A DNA stretch of 64,000 bases. It comes from Streptomyces filamentosus (GTDB lineage: Bacteria; Actinomycetota; Actinomycetes; Streptomycetales; Streptomycetaceae). The stretch covers positions 276,501-340,500 of the forward strand of contig NZ_BNBE01000003.1 in the NCBI RefSeq assembly GCF_014654895.1, in the 5' to 3' direction. Below, in pieces: positions 1 through 8,891 of this stretch. Position 1 is the stretch's first letter, and every line of letters starts with the position of its first letter. The notes beneath the pieces were generated by a model. That model did not search any database and had not been told where the DNA came from. It saw only the letters and a list, made by a program, of their open reading frames with translations. A program made the translations under genes and the position numbers.

Positions 1-42
1 GGGAGGTCCGGGGAGCCGGGGCGGACGGGGAGGACGGGGAGG

Positions 43-1803
43 TCAACGCCCGCCCGCCAGGTGCTTGCGGTGCAGCCACTTCGGCAGGCCGGGCGCCTCC
101 AGGAAGCCCTCGGCGCGCCCGGCGGCGAGACCGATGCGCAGCAGGTCGGCGCTCTTCTCGAAGAGCATGAAGCGGGGCTCCCAGATCGGTCGGTACTTGG
201 CGTTGGCGCGGTACAGCGACTCGATCTGCCACCAGCGGGAGAAGAAGCTGAGCAGCGAACGCCACATGCGCAGCACGGGTCCCGCGCCGAGCTTCGAGCC
301 GCGTTCGAAGACGGAGCGGAACATCGCGAAGTTCAGCGAGACCTGAGTGATCCCGATCTCCTTCGCCCCCTGGAGGAGTTCGATCACCATGAACTCCATC
401 AGGCCGTTCTCCGACGCGCGGTCCCGCCGCATCAGGTCCAGCGAGAGCCCCTTCGGCCCCCACGGCACGAAGGAGAGCAGCGCCCGCAGTTCGCCCTCCC
501 CGTCGGTGCACTCCAGCATCACGCAGCGCCCGTCGCGCGGGTCCCCGAGCCGCCCGAGTGCCATCGAGAAGCCCCGCTCGGTCGCCCCGTCCCGCCAGTC
601 GTCGGCCTTCCGCAGCAGCTCGTCCATCTCCTCGGCGGGAATGTCCTCGTGCCGCCGGACCCGGACCTCGTACCCGGCCCGCTTGACCCGGTTGTACGCC
701 TGCCGGACGGTCCGCATCGCCCGCCCGTCGAGGGTGAACTCGTCGGTCTCCACGATGGCCTCGTCGCCCAGCTCCAGGGCGTCCAGGCCGTGCCGGGCGT
801 AGACCGTCCCGGCCTCCTCGCTCGCCCCCATGACCGCCGGGATCCAGCCGTGCTCGCGGGCCTCGGCGAGCCAGGGCTCGATCGCCCCCGGCCACGCCTC
901 GGGGTCGCCGATCGGGTCGCCCGAGGCCAGCGACACCCCGCCCACCACCCGGTAGGCGATCGCCGCCTTCTCGCTCGGCGACCACACCACGCTCTTCTCG
1001 CGGCGCAGCGCGAAGTAGCCCAGCGAGTCGCGGTCCCCGTGCCTGTCGAGCAGCGCCCGCAGCCGCTCCTCGTCCTCCTCGGTCAGCGGGTCGACGGCCC
1101 GGCGCGAGCGGAAGGCGGCGAAGAGCACCGCGAAGAGCAGCAGCGTGGACATCACGTTGATGACCACGTCGACCCAGCCGGGCGTGGTGATGGTGGGGAA
1201 GCGGGAGTCGTCGGCGGCCAGCGTGACCAGCCGCATCACGCCGTACCGCCAGCGCTCCAGGAAGGTGGAGGAGCCGGCGGCCGTGTTGGTGGCGGTGACC
1301 AGGACGGCGGCGAGCAGCGAGGTGACGAGCAGTCCGCCGACGGCGACGAGCGCGGCGAGCAGCGGGTTGGAGCGGTCGCCCTTCGCGTAGAACTCCCTGC
1401 GGCCGAGGAGCAGGGCGGTGAAGAAGGCGGCGGTCAGGCCCAGCGAGATCCAGTTCTGGGCGTGCCGCCTGATCTCGGGGAAGAGCATCACCAGGGCGAA
1501 GAGCAGCAGGAAGAGGCCGCTCAGCACCGTGTTGAGGATCCACGCGGCCCGCTTGCGGCGCCGCATGGTGATCGCCAGGAAGAGCGTGAAGACGCCGGAG
1601 GCGAAGCCGGCGGTGAGCATGTAGGGCGTGAAGTAGTCGTCCTCGTTGTGCCGGCGCAGGTCCTGTCCGAAGGACACCCACACGGCGCTCAGGAAGTTGA
1701 TGAACGTGACGACGCGGAGGTACCAGACGGCGAACGCGGCACTGCGCCGCGTCCGGTCGGTGCTCCGGGACACTCCTTCGGCGGACAAACGGACCTCTCC
1801 CAT
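43..1803 (-). CDS. MprF/LysX-like membrane protein with C-terminal DUF2156 (lysyltransferase-type) domain
   Basis: Membrane protein of 586 residues. Residues about 22-240 contain some six hydrophobic segments. Residues about 255-560 form a DUF2156/phosphatidylglycerol lysyltransferase C-terminal domain, with blocks such as IPAVMGAS, LSLDLMRR and FRSVFERGSKLGAGP. Known family members transfer an amino acid from charged tRNA to phosphatidylglycerol at the inner membrane and so lower the negative surface charge. The membrane part is shorter than the full flippase of MprF, so flipping activity is uncertain and the amino acid is not deducible. The start is ATG. It follows cobT on the same strand after 106 bp and could be read through from the cobalamin genes. 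The family assignment is firm; the substrate is inference. Confidence 0.8.
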   Translation of the reverse strand: MGEVRLSAEGVSRSTDRTRRSAAFAVWYLRVVTFINFLSAVWVSFGQDLRRHNEDDYFTPYMLTAGFASGVFTLFLAITMRRRKRAAWILNTVLSGLFLLLFALVMLFPEIRRHAQNWISLGLTAAFFTALLLGRREFYAKGDRSNPLLAALVAVGGLLVTSLLAAVLVTATNTAAGSSTFLERWRYGVMRLVTLAADDSRFPTITTPGWVDVVINVMSTLLLFAVLFAAFRSRRAVDPLTEEDEERLRALLDRHGDRDSLGYFALRREKSVVWSPSEKAAIAYRVVGGVSLASGDPIGDPEAWPGAIEPWLAEAREHGWIPAVMGASEEAGTVYARHGLDALELGDEAIVETDEFTLDGRAMRTVRQAYNRVKRAGYEVRVRRHEDIPAEEMDELLRKADDWRDGATERGFSMALGRLGDPRDGRCVMLECTDGEGELRALLSFVPWGPKGLSLDLMRRDRASENGLMEFMVIELLQGAKEIGITQVSLNFAMFRSVFERGSKLGAGPVLRMWRSLLSFFSRWWQIESLYRANAKYRPIWEPRFMLFEKSADLLRIGLAAGRAEGFLEAPGLPKWLHRKHLAGGR

Positions 1804-1909
1804 GAAAAGCGATCATATGGGGCATCGCTTCCCGTGCGGCGACGCCGGAGGCGGCCGCCCGCGCGTCGCGGACGGCCGCCCCCGGACCTCAGCCGATGGG
1901 TGCGCCCCC

Positions 1910-3007
1910 TCAGACCGCTCCGACGGAGGCGGCCGCGTCCGGAGTGGTCGGCTCCGGACGCTCGGGCAGCTCGGCGGCGAGCGCCGCCGCGGCCCGGACG
2001 AGGGGAAGCGCGAGCAGTGCCCCGGTTCCCTCACCCACCAGGACGCCCTGGTCGAGCAGAGGGTTGAGCGCCATCCGGTCCAGCGCCTTCGCCTGCGCCG
2101 GCTCCCCGGACACCTGGCCCGCCAGCCACCAGTCGGGCGCCCGGAAGGCCGCCCGCTGCGCCACCAGCCCGCAGGCCGCGCCCACCACGCCGTCCAGGAC
2201 CACCGGCAGCCGCCGCACCGCCGCCTGCAGCAGGAAACCGGTCGTCGCCGCCAGGTCCGCCCCGCCGACCGCGCCGAGCAGCGCCAGCTGGTCGCCGAGC
2301 ACCGGCCGGGCCCGCCGCAGCGCGTCCCGGACCGCCGCGCACTTGCGCATCCACGCCAGGTCGTCGATCCCCGCGCCGCCGCGCCCGGTCACCACCGAGG
2401 CGTCCGTCCCGCACAGCGCCGCGATCAGCGTCGCCGCCGGGGTCGTCCCGCCCACGCTCAGGTCGCCGAGCACCACCAGATCGGTGCCCGAGTCGGCCTC
2501 CTCGTCGGCGATCGCCATGCCGAGCCGCACCGCCGCCTCGGTCTCCTCCGGCGTCAGCGCGTCCTCGACGTCGATCCGGCCGCTGCCCCGCCGCACCCGG
2601 TGCCGGGTCACCGACTCCGGCAGCAGCTCCGGGTCGCAGTCCAGGCCCGCGTCCACCACCCGCACCGGCACGTCCATCGAGCGGGCCAGCACCGCCAGCG
2701 GGCTCTCCCCGTCCAGCAGCGACCGCACCAGCACGTGGGCGGTGCCCGCCGGGCGGCCCGACACGCCGAGCGCGGCGACGCCGTGGTCACCGGCGAAGAC
2801 GACCACCTTCGGCTGCGCGACCGGCCGCACCCGCACCCGCGACTGGGCGGCGGACAGCCACTCGCCCAGCTCGTCGAGGCGCCCGAGCGCGCCCGGGCGG
2901 ACGGTGAGCCGCTCCCGGAGCTCCTCGGCGTCGCGCCGGACCCCGCCGTCGGGGCGGACGATCAGATCGGAGAAGTCGTCGAGGTTCAGGGGGTGCAGAG
3001 GGTCCAT
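1910..3007 (-). CDS. cobT: nicotinate-nucleotide-dimethylbenzimidazole phosphoribosyltransferase (CobT)
   Basis: Cytosolic enzyme of 365 residues. It makes alpha-ribazole phosphate from dimethylbenzimidazole and nicotinate mononucleotide for the lower ligand of cobalamin. Family blocks are visible: VVVFAGDHGVAALGVS, SVGGTTPAATLIAALCG, VTGRGGAGIDDLAWM, and the C-terminal LVGEGTGALLAL that carries the catalytic glutamate. I start it at the ATG giving MDPLHPLNLDDFSD; the upstream in-frame extension looks untranslated. The next gene upstream is the CobU fusion, ending 62 bp away on the same strand, so the two probably form a nucleotide-loop assembly operon. Confidence 0.9.
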   Translation of the reverse strand: MDPLHPLNLDDFSDLIVRPDGGVRRDAEELRERLTVRPGALGRLDELGEWLSAAQSRVRVRPVAQPKVVVFAGDHGVAALGVSGRPAGTAHVLVRSLLDGESPLAVLARSMDVPVRVVDAGLDCDPELLPESVTRHRVRRGSGRIDVEDALTPEETEAAVRLGMAIADEEADSGTDLVVLGDLSVGGTTPAATLIAALCGTDASVVTGRGGAGIDDLAWMRKCAAVRDALRRARPVLGDQLALLGAVGGADLAATTGFLLQAAVRRLPVVLDGVVGAACGLVAQRAAFRAPDWWLAGQVSGEPAQAKALDRMALNPLLDQGVLVGEGTGALLALPLVRAAAALAAELPERPEPTTPDAAASVGAV

Positions 3008-3069
3008 CGGGGGTTTCCGCCTTGTGACATCAGCGAGGTTCGGCACGCAGGCCCATCGGGATCAGCACC

Positions 3070-4269
3070 CTACCCGCGCAGCACCAGCGGCTGACCGGCG
3101 ACCACGAGCACCACCTGCTCGCACTCCTCCGCGAAGGCCGCGTTGAGCCGCCCCAGCTCGTCCCGGAAGCGCCGTCCCGCCGCCGTCGCGGGCACCACCC
3201 CCGACCCGACCTCGTTCGTCACCGCCACCACCGTCCGCCGGGTCGCCCGCACCGCCGCCACCAGCTCCGCCGTCCGCTCCCGCAGCGCCTCCCGCCCGCT
3301 CTCCGCCCACACCCCGTCGTCCCAGGCCCCCACCCGGTCCATGGCGTCCGTCAGCCACAGCGACAGGCAGTCGACCAGCAGCGCGGGGCCCTCCCCGGCG
3401 AGCAGCGGCACCAGATCGGTGGTCTCCGCGGTGCGCCAGGAGCCCGGCCGCCGCTCCCGGTGCAGGCCCACCCGCTCCGCCCACTCCGGGTCGCCCTCGC
3501 GGGTCCCGCCGGTCGCCACGTACACCACCTCGGGGAAGGTCTCCAGGCGCCGCTCGGCCTCCACCGACTTCCCCGACCGCGCCCCGCCGGTCACCAGCGT
3601 CCGCCGCGGCACCTCCGGCGGGTCCGAGTACTCGCCGGGGTACAGCACCGTCCCGTCCGGCACCGCCCGCGCCCCGGCCGCCGCGAGCCGCCGGTCCAGC
3701 TCGGCCCCGGTGGGCGCGTCGTGGTCCAGGTGGACGGCGATCACCTCCGTGCCGGGCCCCACCGCCCCGGCCGCCCGCAGCCGGGCCAGCGCGTCCGGCC
3801 GTCCCGTCACGTCCGCCGCGACCAGGTCGTACGGCTCCTGGTGGTCCGCGAGCCCGGCCGGCGCCCCGCCGCGCGGCAGGTACAGCAGCCGCTCCCCGTC
3901 GGGGGAGACCACCTCGTACCCGGTCCCGGGGGAGTCCATCGGCACGGCCCGCACCCGGTGCCCGCTGATCAGCGTCAGTTCCCGCCCGTCGGGCACCCGC
4001 CCGGCCGTCGGCAGTCCGGCCGGCAGCTCCACCGGCGGACCGTCGTGCGGATACGTCAGGAGCACCTGCCGCACCCCCACCAGCGAACGCCCCGCGCGGG
4101 CCGCGGCGAGCGCCGCCCCCGGGGTGAGGTCGAGCAGCAGGGCGCCGTCCACGAGCAGCGCGGTCGCGGCCCGCGCCCGCGTTCCGAGGGAGCGCGCACA
4201 CACCGCGCAGGGGCAGTCGGGGCGGGGCAGGCCGAGCGGCGATCCGGTGCCGAGCAGAGTCAGTTCCAC
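3070..4269 (-). CDS. cobU: metallo-beta-lactamase-like domain fused to adenosylcobinamide kinase/guanylyltransferase (CobU)
   Basis: Protein of 399 residues from a GTG start with GGGAGGAT just upstream. Residues 1 to about 225 resemble the RNase Z/PhnP-type metallo-beta-lactamase fold (start LTLLGTGSPLG, then a CxCxxC-like DCPCAVC). Where the family has HxHxDH this protein has LLTYPHDGPP, so the metal site looks broken. Residues about 230-399 are a complete CobU domain: P-loop TGGARSGKS, then VDCLSLWLTDAM and VTNEVGSGVVP. That half phosphorylates adenosylcobinamide and converts it to the GDP form. The fusion occurs in other Streptomyces; the role of the degenerate N-terminal half is unknown to me. 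Confidence 0.85.
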   Translation of the reverse strand: MELTLLGTGSPLGLPRPDCPCAVCARSLGTRARAATALLVDGALLLDLTPGAALAAARAGRSLVGVRQVLLTYPHDGPPVELPAGLPTAGRVPDGRELTLISGHRVRAVPMDSPGTGYEVVSPDGERLLYLPRGGAPAGLADHQEPYDLVAADVTGRPDALARLRAAGAVGPGTEVIAVHLDHDAPTGAELDRRLAAAGARAVPDGTVLYPGEYSDPPEVPRRTLVTGGARSGKSVEAERRLETFPEVVYVATGGTREGDPEWAERVGLHRERRPGSWRTAETTDLVPLLAGEGPALLVDCLSLWLTDAMDRVGAWDDGVWAESGREALRERTAELVAAVRATRRTVVAVTNEVGSGVVPATAAGRRFRDELGRLNAAFAEECEQVVLVVAGQPLVLRG

Positions 4270-4360
4270 ACCCTGATCCTCCCGCGCCCCCGCGGAGGGT
4301 GCGCGCCCGGCTACGCTGCGGGCAGGAAACCGATCATCCGGTGAGCCCCAGGAGGCGGAC

Positions 4361-4570
4361 ATGGCATGGACGTGGCGGTTCGAGAAGTCCGACGGCACGG
4401 AGGTCACCCCGGTGGTGACCCCGGAGGACTTCAGCACCCAGGGCGACGCCGAGAGCTGGCTGGGGGAGCACTGGCGCGACCTCCTCGCGGGCGGCGCGGA
4501 CCAGGCGACCCTCTCCGAGGACACCACCAAGATCTACGGCCCGATGCCGCTGGACGCGGAAGGCGCCTGA
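4361..4570 (+). CDS. small conserved hypothetical protein
   Basis: Acidic protein of 69 residues beginning MAWTWRFEKSDGTEV. The ATG has an AGGAGG sequence 6 bases upstream, an ideal ribosome binding site, which with the consistent G/C third positions argues it is real. It has no signal peptide, membrane segment or metal motif. A C-terminal SEDTTKIYGPMPL stretch looks strand-rich. It is divergent from the cobU fusion (91 bp between starts) and convergent with the protease gene. I do not recognise a family with a known function. Confidence 0.75.
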   Translation: MAWTWRFEKSDGTEVTPVVTPEDFSTQGDAESWLGEHWRDLLAGGADQATLSEDTTKIYGPMPLDAEGA

Positions 4571-4636
4571 CGGCACGGCGGGGCACGGCGCCGGGCGCCG
4601 CGGGCCCGGCCTGATCCCCGGGACGGCCCGGGGGGC

Positions 4637-4654
4637 CGGGACCCGCGGGTCCCG
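4637..4654. terminator. GC-rich perfect palindrome between convergent genes
   Basis: An 18-base perfect palindrome (cgggaccc-gc-gggtcccg) lies in the 114-bp gap between the small hypothetical gene and the protease gene, which converge here. It sits inside further G/C complementarity. There is no T-run, as is common for Streptomyces terminators. A terminator role is inferred from position only. Confidence 0.4.
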
Positions 4655-4684
4655 ACCCCCTCGCGCGCTTCCGTGCCCGCGGGG

Positions 4685-5791
4685 TCACATCTCGCCGAGG
4701 GTGACCTCCGCCTTGCGGGTCGCCGTGCCCCGCACGTACGTCACGTCGACCTTGTCGCCCGGCGCGCGGTCCGCCAGGGACTCGGCGAGGGAGGTGATGG
4801 TCGTGATGTCGTCGTCGGCGAGCCGGGTGATCACGTCCCCCGCCCGCAGGCCCGCGTCCGCCGCCGCGCCGCCCGGCTCGGCCTCCACCACGGCAACCCC
4901 CGCCGGCTCGTAGTCGTCGTTCAGGAGCGTCCGGCCGGTGATGTCGAGGGCGGCCCGCCCCGAGTCGGTGACCTTGCCGTCCTTGACGATCTGGTCGGCG
5001 ACCGTCCGCACCATCGAGGAGGGGATCGCGAAGCCGATCCCCGGCGCGGCTCCGCCGCCCATCTGCGGGTCGCTGGCCGCCAGCGTCGGGATGCCGATGA
5101 CCTGGCCGTCCAGGTCGACCAGCGCGCCCCCGCTGTTGCCGGGGTTGATCGCGGCCGAGGTCTGCACCATGTTGCCGATGGTGGCGCCCGTGCCGCCGCC
5201 GGTCCGGCCCTCGCTGACGGTGCGGCCGGTGGCGGAGACGATGCCCTGGGTGACGCTGCCGGACAGGCCCAGCGGAGAGCCCATGGCCAGCACGATCTGC
5301 CCCATCTCCACCTCGGAGGAGTCGCCGAACCGCGCCGGCCTGAGACCGTCGGGCACCGACTCCAGCCGGATCACCGCGAGGTCCTGCTCCGGGTAGGTGG
5401 CGACCAGCCGCGCGGCGACGGGCTGCCCGCCGGTGGCGGCGGTGACCCGGAAGGTCCGCTCGTCGCCCACCACGTGCGCGTTGGTGACGATGTGCCCCCG
5501 GTCGTCGTAGACGACGCCGGAGCCGAGGCTCTCGGAGGCGTCGATCTGCACCACGGACGGCAGGACGTCCTTGATGACGGTCTGGTAGTCGTCCTGGAGG
5601 TCGTTGGCGGCGAGCGGCGCCGCCTGCGCGGTGGACCGCTGGGGCGCGTCGGCCGCGCCGGAACCGGCGGAGCAGCCCGCGGTCAGCGCGGCGGCGCACA
5701 CCCCGGCGGCGAGGGGCAGGACGAGCCGCCGCACACGGGCACGGGGAGGGGGACGGAAGCCGGTACGAGTACGGGCGCGGGAGACATCCAT
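4685..5791 (-). CDS. lipoprotein HtrA/DegP-type serine protease with PDZ domain
   Basis: Protein of 368 residues. An N-terminal signal ends in the lipobox LTAGC, placing the lipidated cysteine at residue 40, so it should sit on the outer face of the membrane. The trypsin-like domain has the full triad: His106 in IVTNAHVVGD, Asp137 in EQDLAVI and Ser220 in NPGNSGGAL. A PDZ domain covers about 265-365 (LRAGDVITRLADDDI). The family degrades or chaperones misfolded envelope proteins. Lipoprotein anchoring replaces the transmembrane helix seen in many actinobacterial HtrA proteins. No Shine-Dalgarno sequence is visible; GATACT lies 6 bases before the ATG, so the mRNA may be leaderless. Confidence 0.88.
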   Translation of the reverse strand: MDVSRARTRTGFRPPPRARVRRLVLPLAAGVCAAALTAGCSAGSGAADAPQRSTAQAAPLAANDLQDDYQTVIKDVLPSVVQIDASESLGSGVVYDDRGHIVTNAHVVGDERTFRVTAATGGQPVAARLVATYPEQDLAVIRLESVPDGLRPARFGDSSEVEMGQIVLAMGSPLGLSGSVTQGIVSATGRTVSEGRTGGGTGATIGNMVQTSAAINPGNSGGALVDLDGQVIGIPTLAASDPQMGGGAAPGIGFAIPSSMVRTVADQIVKDGKVTDSGRAALDITGRTLLNDDYEPAGVAVVEAEPGGAAADAGLRAGDVITRLADDDITTITSLAESLADRAPGDKVDVTYVRGTATRKAEVTLGEM

Positions 5792-5957
5792 GTCCGGAGT
5801 ATCCGTTCCGCCCCCTTCGTCCGGCCCGGTGGACGACTCCGATCAGGCGTACCCCGCACCGGACGGGGCAGGGGTACGGACCGGGAGTGGGCGACGCGCG
5901 AAGGGGCCGGCGCGCCGGATCGGCACACCGGCCCCTCGGCCGTGTCGTCGCGGGGTC

Positions 5958-6803
5958 TCAGCCCCGCACCCCGCACAGGTGCAGCAGCGCCGCCACCCGC
6001 CGGTACGGATCGGTCCGCCCCGCCCGCTCCTCAGCGGCGAGCAGCCGCTCCAGCTCCTCGGCGGCCGGCAGCCCGGCCTCCGGGGGGACGCCGTCGGTGA
6101 AGACCCGCACGCCGTACCAGGCGTGCAGCGGCGCCGCGATCCCCGCGAGCGTCGCCGTCAGCGACTCCAGCCGGTCGGCCCGCACCTTCACGCCGTCGTC
6201 GTCCTGGTAGACGTCCGTGTCGAAGCCGGCCAGCGCGCCCGTCCAGTCCCCGGCGAGCCCCGGCCGCATGGCGAGGGCGTCCGCGTTCCGTACCACCAGG
6301 GAGAGCAGGCCCCCGGGCGCCAGCATCCGGGCCAGCCCCGCGAGCAGCGCGTCCGGCTCGTCGGCGTACATCAGCACGCCGTGGCACAGGACCACGTCGA
6401 AGCTGCCCGGCAGGAAGTGGACGCCCGTCTCCCGGCCGTCGCCCTCGATCAGCCGGACCCGCTCGCGGATCCCGGCCGGCTCGGTCGCCAGCGAGTCCCG
6501 GGCCGCCTTCAGCAGCTCGGGATCGGCCTCCAGGCCCGTGACGGTGTGCCCGGCCCTGGCCAGCCGCAGCGCCTGCGTCCCGGCGCCCATGCCGGCGTCG
6601 AGGATCCGCAGCCGCTGCCCCACCGGGTAGCGGCCGGTTATCTGCTCGTCGACCTGGCGGGCGACGATCTCCTGCCGGATGGTGTCCCGGAGCCCGCCGT
6701 GACCGGCGGGCCAGTGGACGACGGCGGGCAGCACGGGACCGCCCGCCCCGGTGGCGCCCCCGCCGAAGACGGGATCGCCGGAGGCCGGGCCGTCCGCGCT
6801 CAG
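5958..6803 (-). CDS. class I SAM-dependent methyltransferase, probable CTG start
   Basis: Cytosolic methyltransferase of about 281 residues. The SAM-binding loop is RILDAGMGAGTQAL (about 66-79), followed by TVTGLEADPELL and, later, FDVVLCHGVLMYADEPDALL. The substrate cannot be read from sequence. The start is unusual. The most plausible one is CTG at 6803, which overlaps the TGA of the DUF3043 gene and has GGAGAG 5 bases upstream. The next candidate, GTG at 6734, lacks a ribosome binding site and would cut off PVFGGGATGAG, which is coding in character. The gene is probably translationally coupled to the DUF3043 gene. Confidence 0.8.
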   Translation of the reverse strand: MSADGPASGDPVFGGGATGAGGPVLPAVVHWPAGHGGLRDTIRQEIVARQVDEQITGRYPVGQRLRILDAGMGAGTQALRLARAGHTVTGLEADPELLKAARDSLATEPAGIRERVRLIEGDGRETGVHFLPGSFDVVLCHGVLMYADEPDALLAGLARMLAPGGLLSLVVRNADALAMRPGLAGDWTGALAGFDTDVYQDDDGVKVRADRLESLTATLAGIAAPLHAWYGVRVFTDGVPPEAGLPAAEELERLLAAEERAGRTDPYRRVAALLHLCGVRG

Positions 6804-7402
6804 GGCCGCTCTCCGCGCTTGACCTGCGGCTTCGGCAGCCGCAGGCGGCGCATCTGGAGCGTGCGCATCAGGCCGTAGGCGATCGCGCCGCGCTTCGGCT
6901 CGTTCGGGAAGCGCTCGTTCAGCTGCTTCCGCAGCCGGAACCAGAGCCCGATGGAGTCGATGACGATCAGGACGATCACGCCGAGCCACAGCAGCAGCGA
7001 GATGTTCTGGAGCGCGCGGTTCGCGTTGCCGAACAGCGAGAGCACCAGGATGACCACGGCCATCGGCAGGAAGAACTCGGCGATCACGAAGCGCGAGTCG
7101 ACGAAATCGCGCACGAAACGGCGCACCGGACCCTTGTCACGGGCCGGCAGATAACGCTCGTCACCGCTGTTCAGCGCCTCGCGCTGACGCGTCAGGTCGG
7201 ACCGCCGCGCCTCACGCTGGCGCTTGGCGGCCTCCTTGCGGTCGAGCGGGACGGTCTGGGCACGACGGCGCTGCGTCTGGGCCTCACTCCGCTTCGGGGT
7301 CGGGCGGCCCTTGGGGGCCTCGGGGTCGCGGGGCTGCTTGGAGAGGTCCGCCGTCACCTTCTCGGTGGGGGCCTTCTCATCCTTCGAACGGCTACGGAAC
7401 AC
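6800..7402 (-). CDS. DUF3043 membrane protein
   Basis: Protein of 200 residues. The N-terminal half is very basic and probably disordered (PKRSEAQTQRRRAQ, then KEAAKRQREARRSD). Two membrane helices follow at about 106-126 and 134-155, then a basic tail rich in arginine. This matches DUF3043, a family of unknown function widespread in actinobacteria. I chose the GTG giving VFRSRSKDEKAP; longer in-frame versions add sequence that does not look coding. It is divergent from pspA across 280 bp and overlaps the methyltransferase gene by 4 bases. A membrane-stress role by association with pspA is only a guess. Confidence 0.82.
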   Translation of the reverse strand: MFRSRSKDEKAPTEKVTADLSKQPRDPEAPKGRPTPKRSEAQTQRRRAQTVPLDRKEAAKRQREARRSDLTRQREALNSGDERYLPARDKGPVRRFVRDFVDSRFVIAEFFLPMAVVILVLSLFGNANRALQNISLLLWLGVIVLIVIDSIGLWFRLRKQLNERFPNEPKRGAIAYGLMRTLQMRRLRLPKPQVKRGERP

Positions 7403-7682
7403 AAAACCCAAGGGTACGGGGTGACGGGCGGGGAACCCCAGAGCGGGAGGGAACGATCCGCTCACAGCTCGCGTCGTAGCCCGTGAGCACACGAGGACGG
7501 GCGGCACCAGGGGTCTCCCGGAGATCCTCCTACTCCTCCCGCCGGAGGAGGGGAGGGCGTCAGTCGTCCTTGGGGAGGAGCGCATCCCGCTCCGAACAGT
7601 GCGGTAATGGAGGCAGGGACCGTACTGTGGATCCTGACGAAGAGCTGCTGCCGAGTCCGTCAGAAGGGGGCGCGCGAAGCCC

Positions 7683-8480
7683 ATGAGCGGTGTCATGAAG
7701 CGTATGGGGATGATCTTCCGCGCGAAGGCGAACAAGGCCCTTGACCGGGCCGAGGACCCGCGCGAAACGCTCGACTACTCCTACCAGAAGCAGCTGGAGC
7801 TGCTGCAGAAGGTGCGCCGGGGCGTCGCCGACGTGGCGACCTCCCGCAAGCGGCTGGAACTCCAGCTGAACCAGCTCCAGGGGCAGTCCGCCAAGCTGGA
7901 GGACCAGGGCCGCAAGGCGCTGGCGCTCGGCCGCGAGGACCTGGCCCGCGAGGCCCTGTCCCGCCGTGCCGCACTCCAGCAGCAGGTCAGCGACCTGGAG
8001 GTGCAGCACCAGACCCTCCAGGGCGAGGAGGAGAAGCTGACCCTCGCCGCACAGCGGCTCCAGGCCAAGGTCGACGCCTTCCGCACGAGGAAGGAGACCA
8101 TCAAGGCCACCTACACCGCGGCCCAGGCGCAGACCCGGATCGCGGAGTCCTTCTCCGGCATCTCCGAGGAGATGAGCGACGTCGGCCTCGCCATCCAGCG
8201 GGCCGAGGACAAGACCGCCCAGCTCCAGGCGCGGGCCGGCGCCATCGACGAGCTCCTCGCCTCCGGCGCGCTCGACGACCAGTCGGGCCTCGCCAAGGAC
8301 GACATCCAGGCCGAGCTGGACCGCCTCTCCGGCGGCACCGACGTCGAGCTGGAGCTCCAGCGCATGAAGGCCGAGCTGGCCGGGGGCCCCTCCGCCCAGC
8401 AGCAGGCCATCGAGGGCGGTGCGGCGGGCACCGGACAGCAGAACCAGCAGCAGTCCCACCCCCGCTTCGACAAGCAGTAG
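7683..8480 (+). CDS. pspA: PspA/IM30 family membrane-stress protein
   Basis: Cytosolic, peripheral membrane protein of 265 residues, nearly all long alpha-helical coiled coil (for example LQLNQLQGQSAKLEDQGRKA). The start MSGVMKRMGMIFRAKANKAL is the amphipathic helix typical of PspA/Vipp1 proteins. Family members assemble into ESCRT-III-like scaffolds that protect damaged membranes. The C-terminal tail from about 235 is Gln/Gly-rich and low complexity. A TACTGT hexamer at 7623-7628 may be the -10 box. The pspAA gene follows 31 bp downstream, a pairing common in actinobacteria. Confidence 0.9.
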   Translation: MSGVMKRMGMIFRAKANKALDRAEDPRETLDYSYQKQLELLQKVRRGVADVATSRKRLELQLNQLQGQSAKLEDQGRKALALGREDLAREALSRRAALQQQVSDLEVQHQTLQGEEEKLTLAAQRLQAKVDAFRTRKETIKATYTAAQAQTRIAESFSGISEEMSDVGLAIQRAEDKTAQLQARAGAIDELLASGALDDQSGLAKDDIQAELDRLSGGTDVELELQRMKAELAGGPSAQQQAIEGGAAGTGQQNQQQSHPRFDKQ

Positions 8481-8511
8481 CGGGCAGCACCGAGGACGAC
8501 AAGGACGCGTC

Positions 8512-8790
8512 ATGATCGTACGGATCATGGGGGAGGGCCAGCGCGAGCTGGCCGACGGCCACGTCGCCGAGCTGAACGGGCTCGACGACGAGTTGCTGGC
8601 CGAGATGGAGTCGGGCGACGAGGACGGCTTCCGCCGCACCCTCGGCGCCCTCCTCGCCGCCGTCCGCCGGCTGGGGACCCCCCTGCCGGACGACGCCCTG
8701 GAGCCCTCGGAGCTGATCCTCCCGGCCCCGGACGCGACCCTCGAAGAGGTCCGCGCGATGCTCTCCGACGACGGCCTGATCCCGGGCTGA
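8512..8790 (+). CDS. pspAA: PspA-associated protein PspAA
   Basis: Protein of 92 residues starting MIVRIMGEGQRELADGHV. This start matches the short PspAA domain family encoded beside pspA. It is acidic, has no membrane segment, and contains a central helical region (LNGLDDELLAEMES). It is placed 31 bp after pspA on the same strand and almost certainly shares its transcript. The family is known by genomic association; its biochemical role, presumably modulating PspA, is not settled. Confidence 0.82.
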   Translation: MIVRIMGEGQRELADGHVAELNGLDDELLAEMESGDEDGFRRTLGALLAAVRRLGTPLPDDALEPSELILPAPDATLEEVRAMLSDDGLIPG

Positions 8791-8891
8791 CGCGGGCACG
8801 GGGGCCGGTGCCCCCGCCGGCGGCCGAGCGGGCGGGCGTACCGGGACGGCATTCTCGGCGACCCCGGAGCCGCCCCCGGGACCCGCACCGC

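Noticed and set aside
61..2067. Long plus-strand frame of 668 codons opposite the MprF-like and cobT genes
   Set aside because: Antisense shadow caused by G/C-rich third positions; composition is Arg/Pro/Gly-rich and has no domain.
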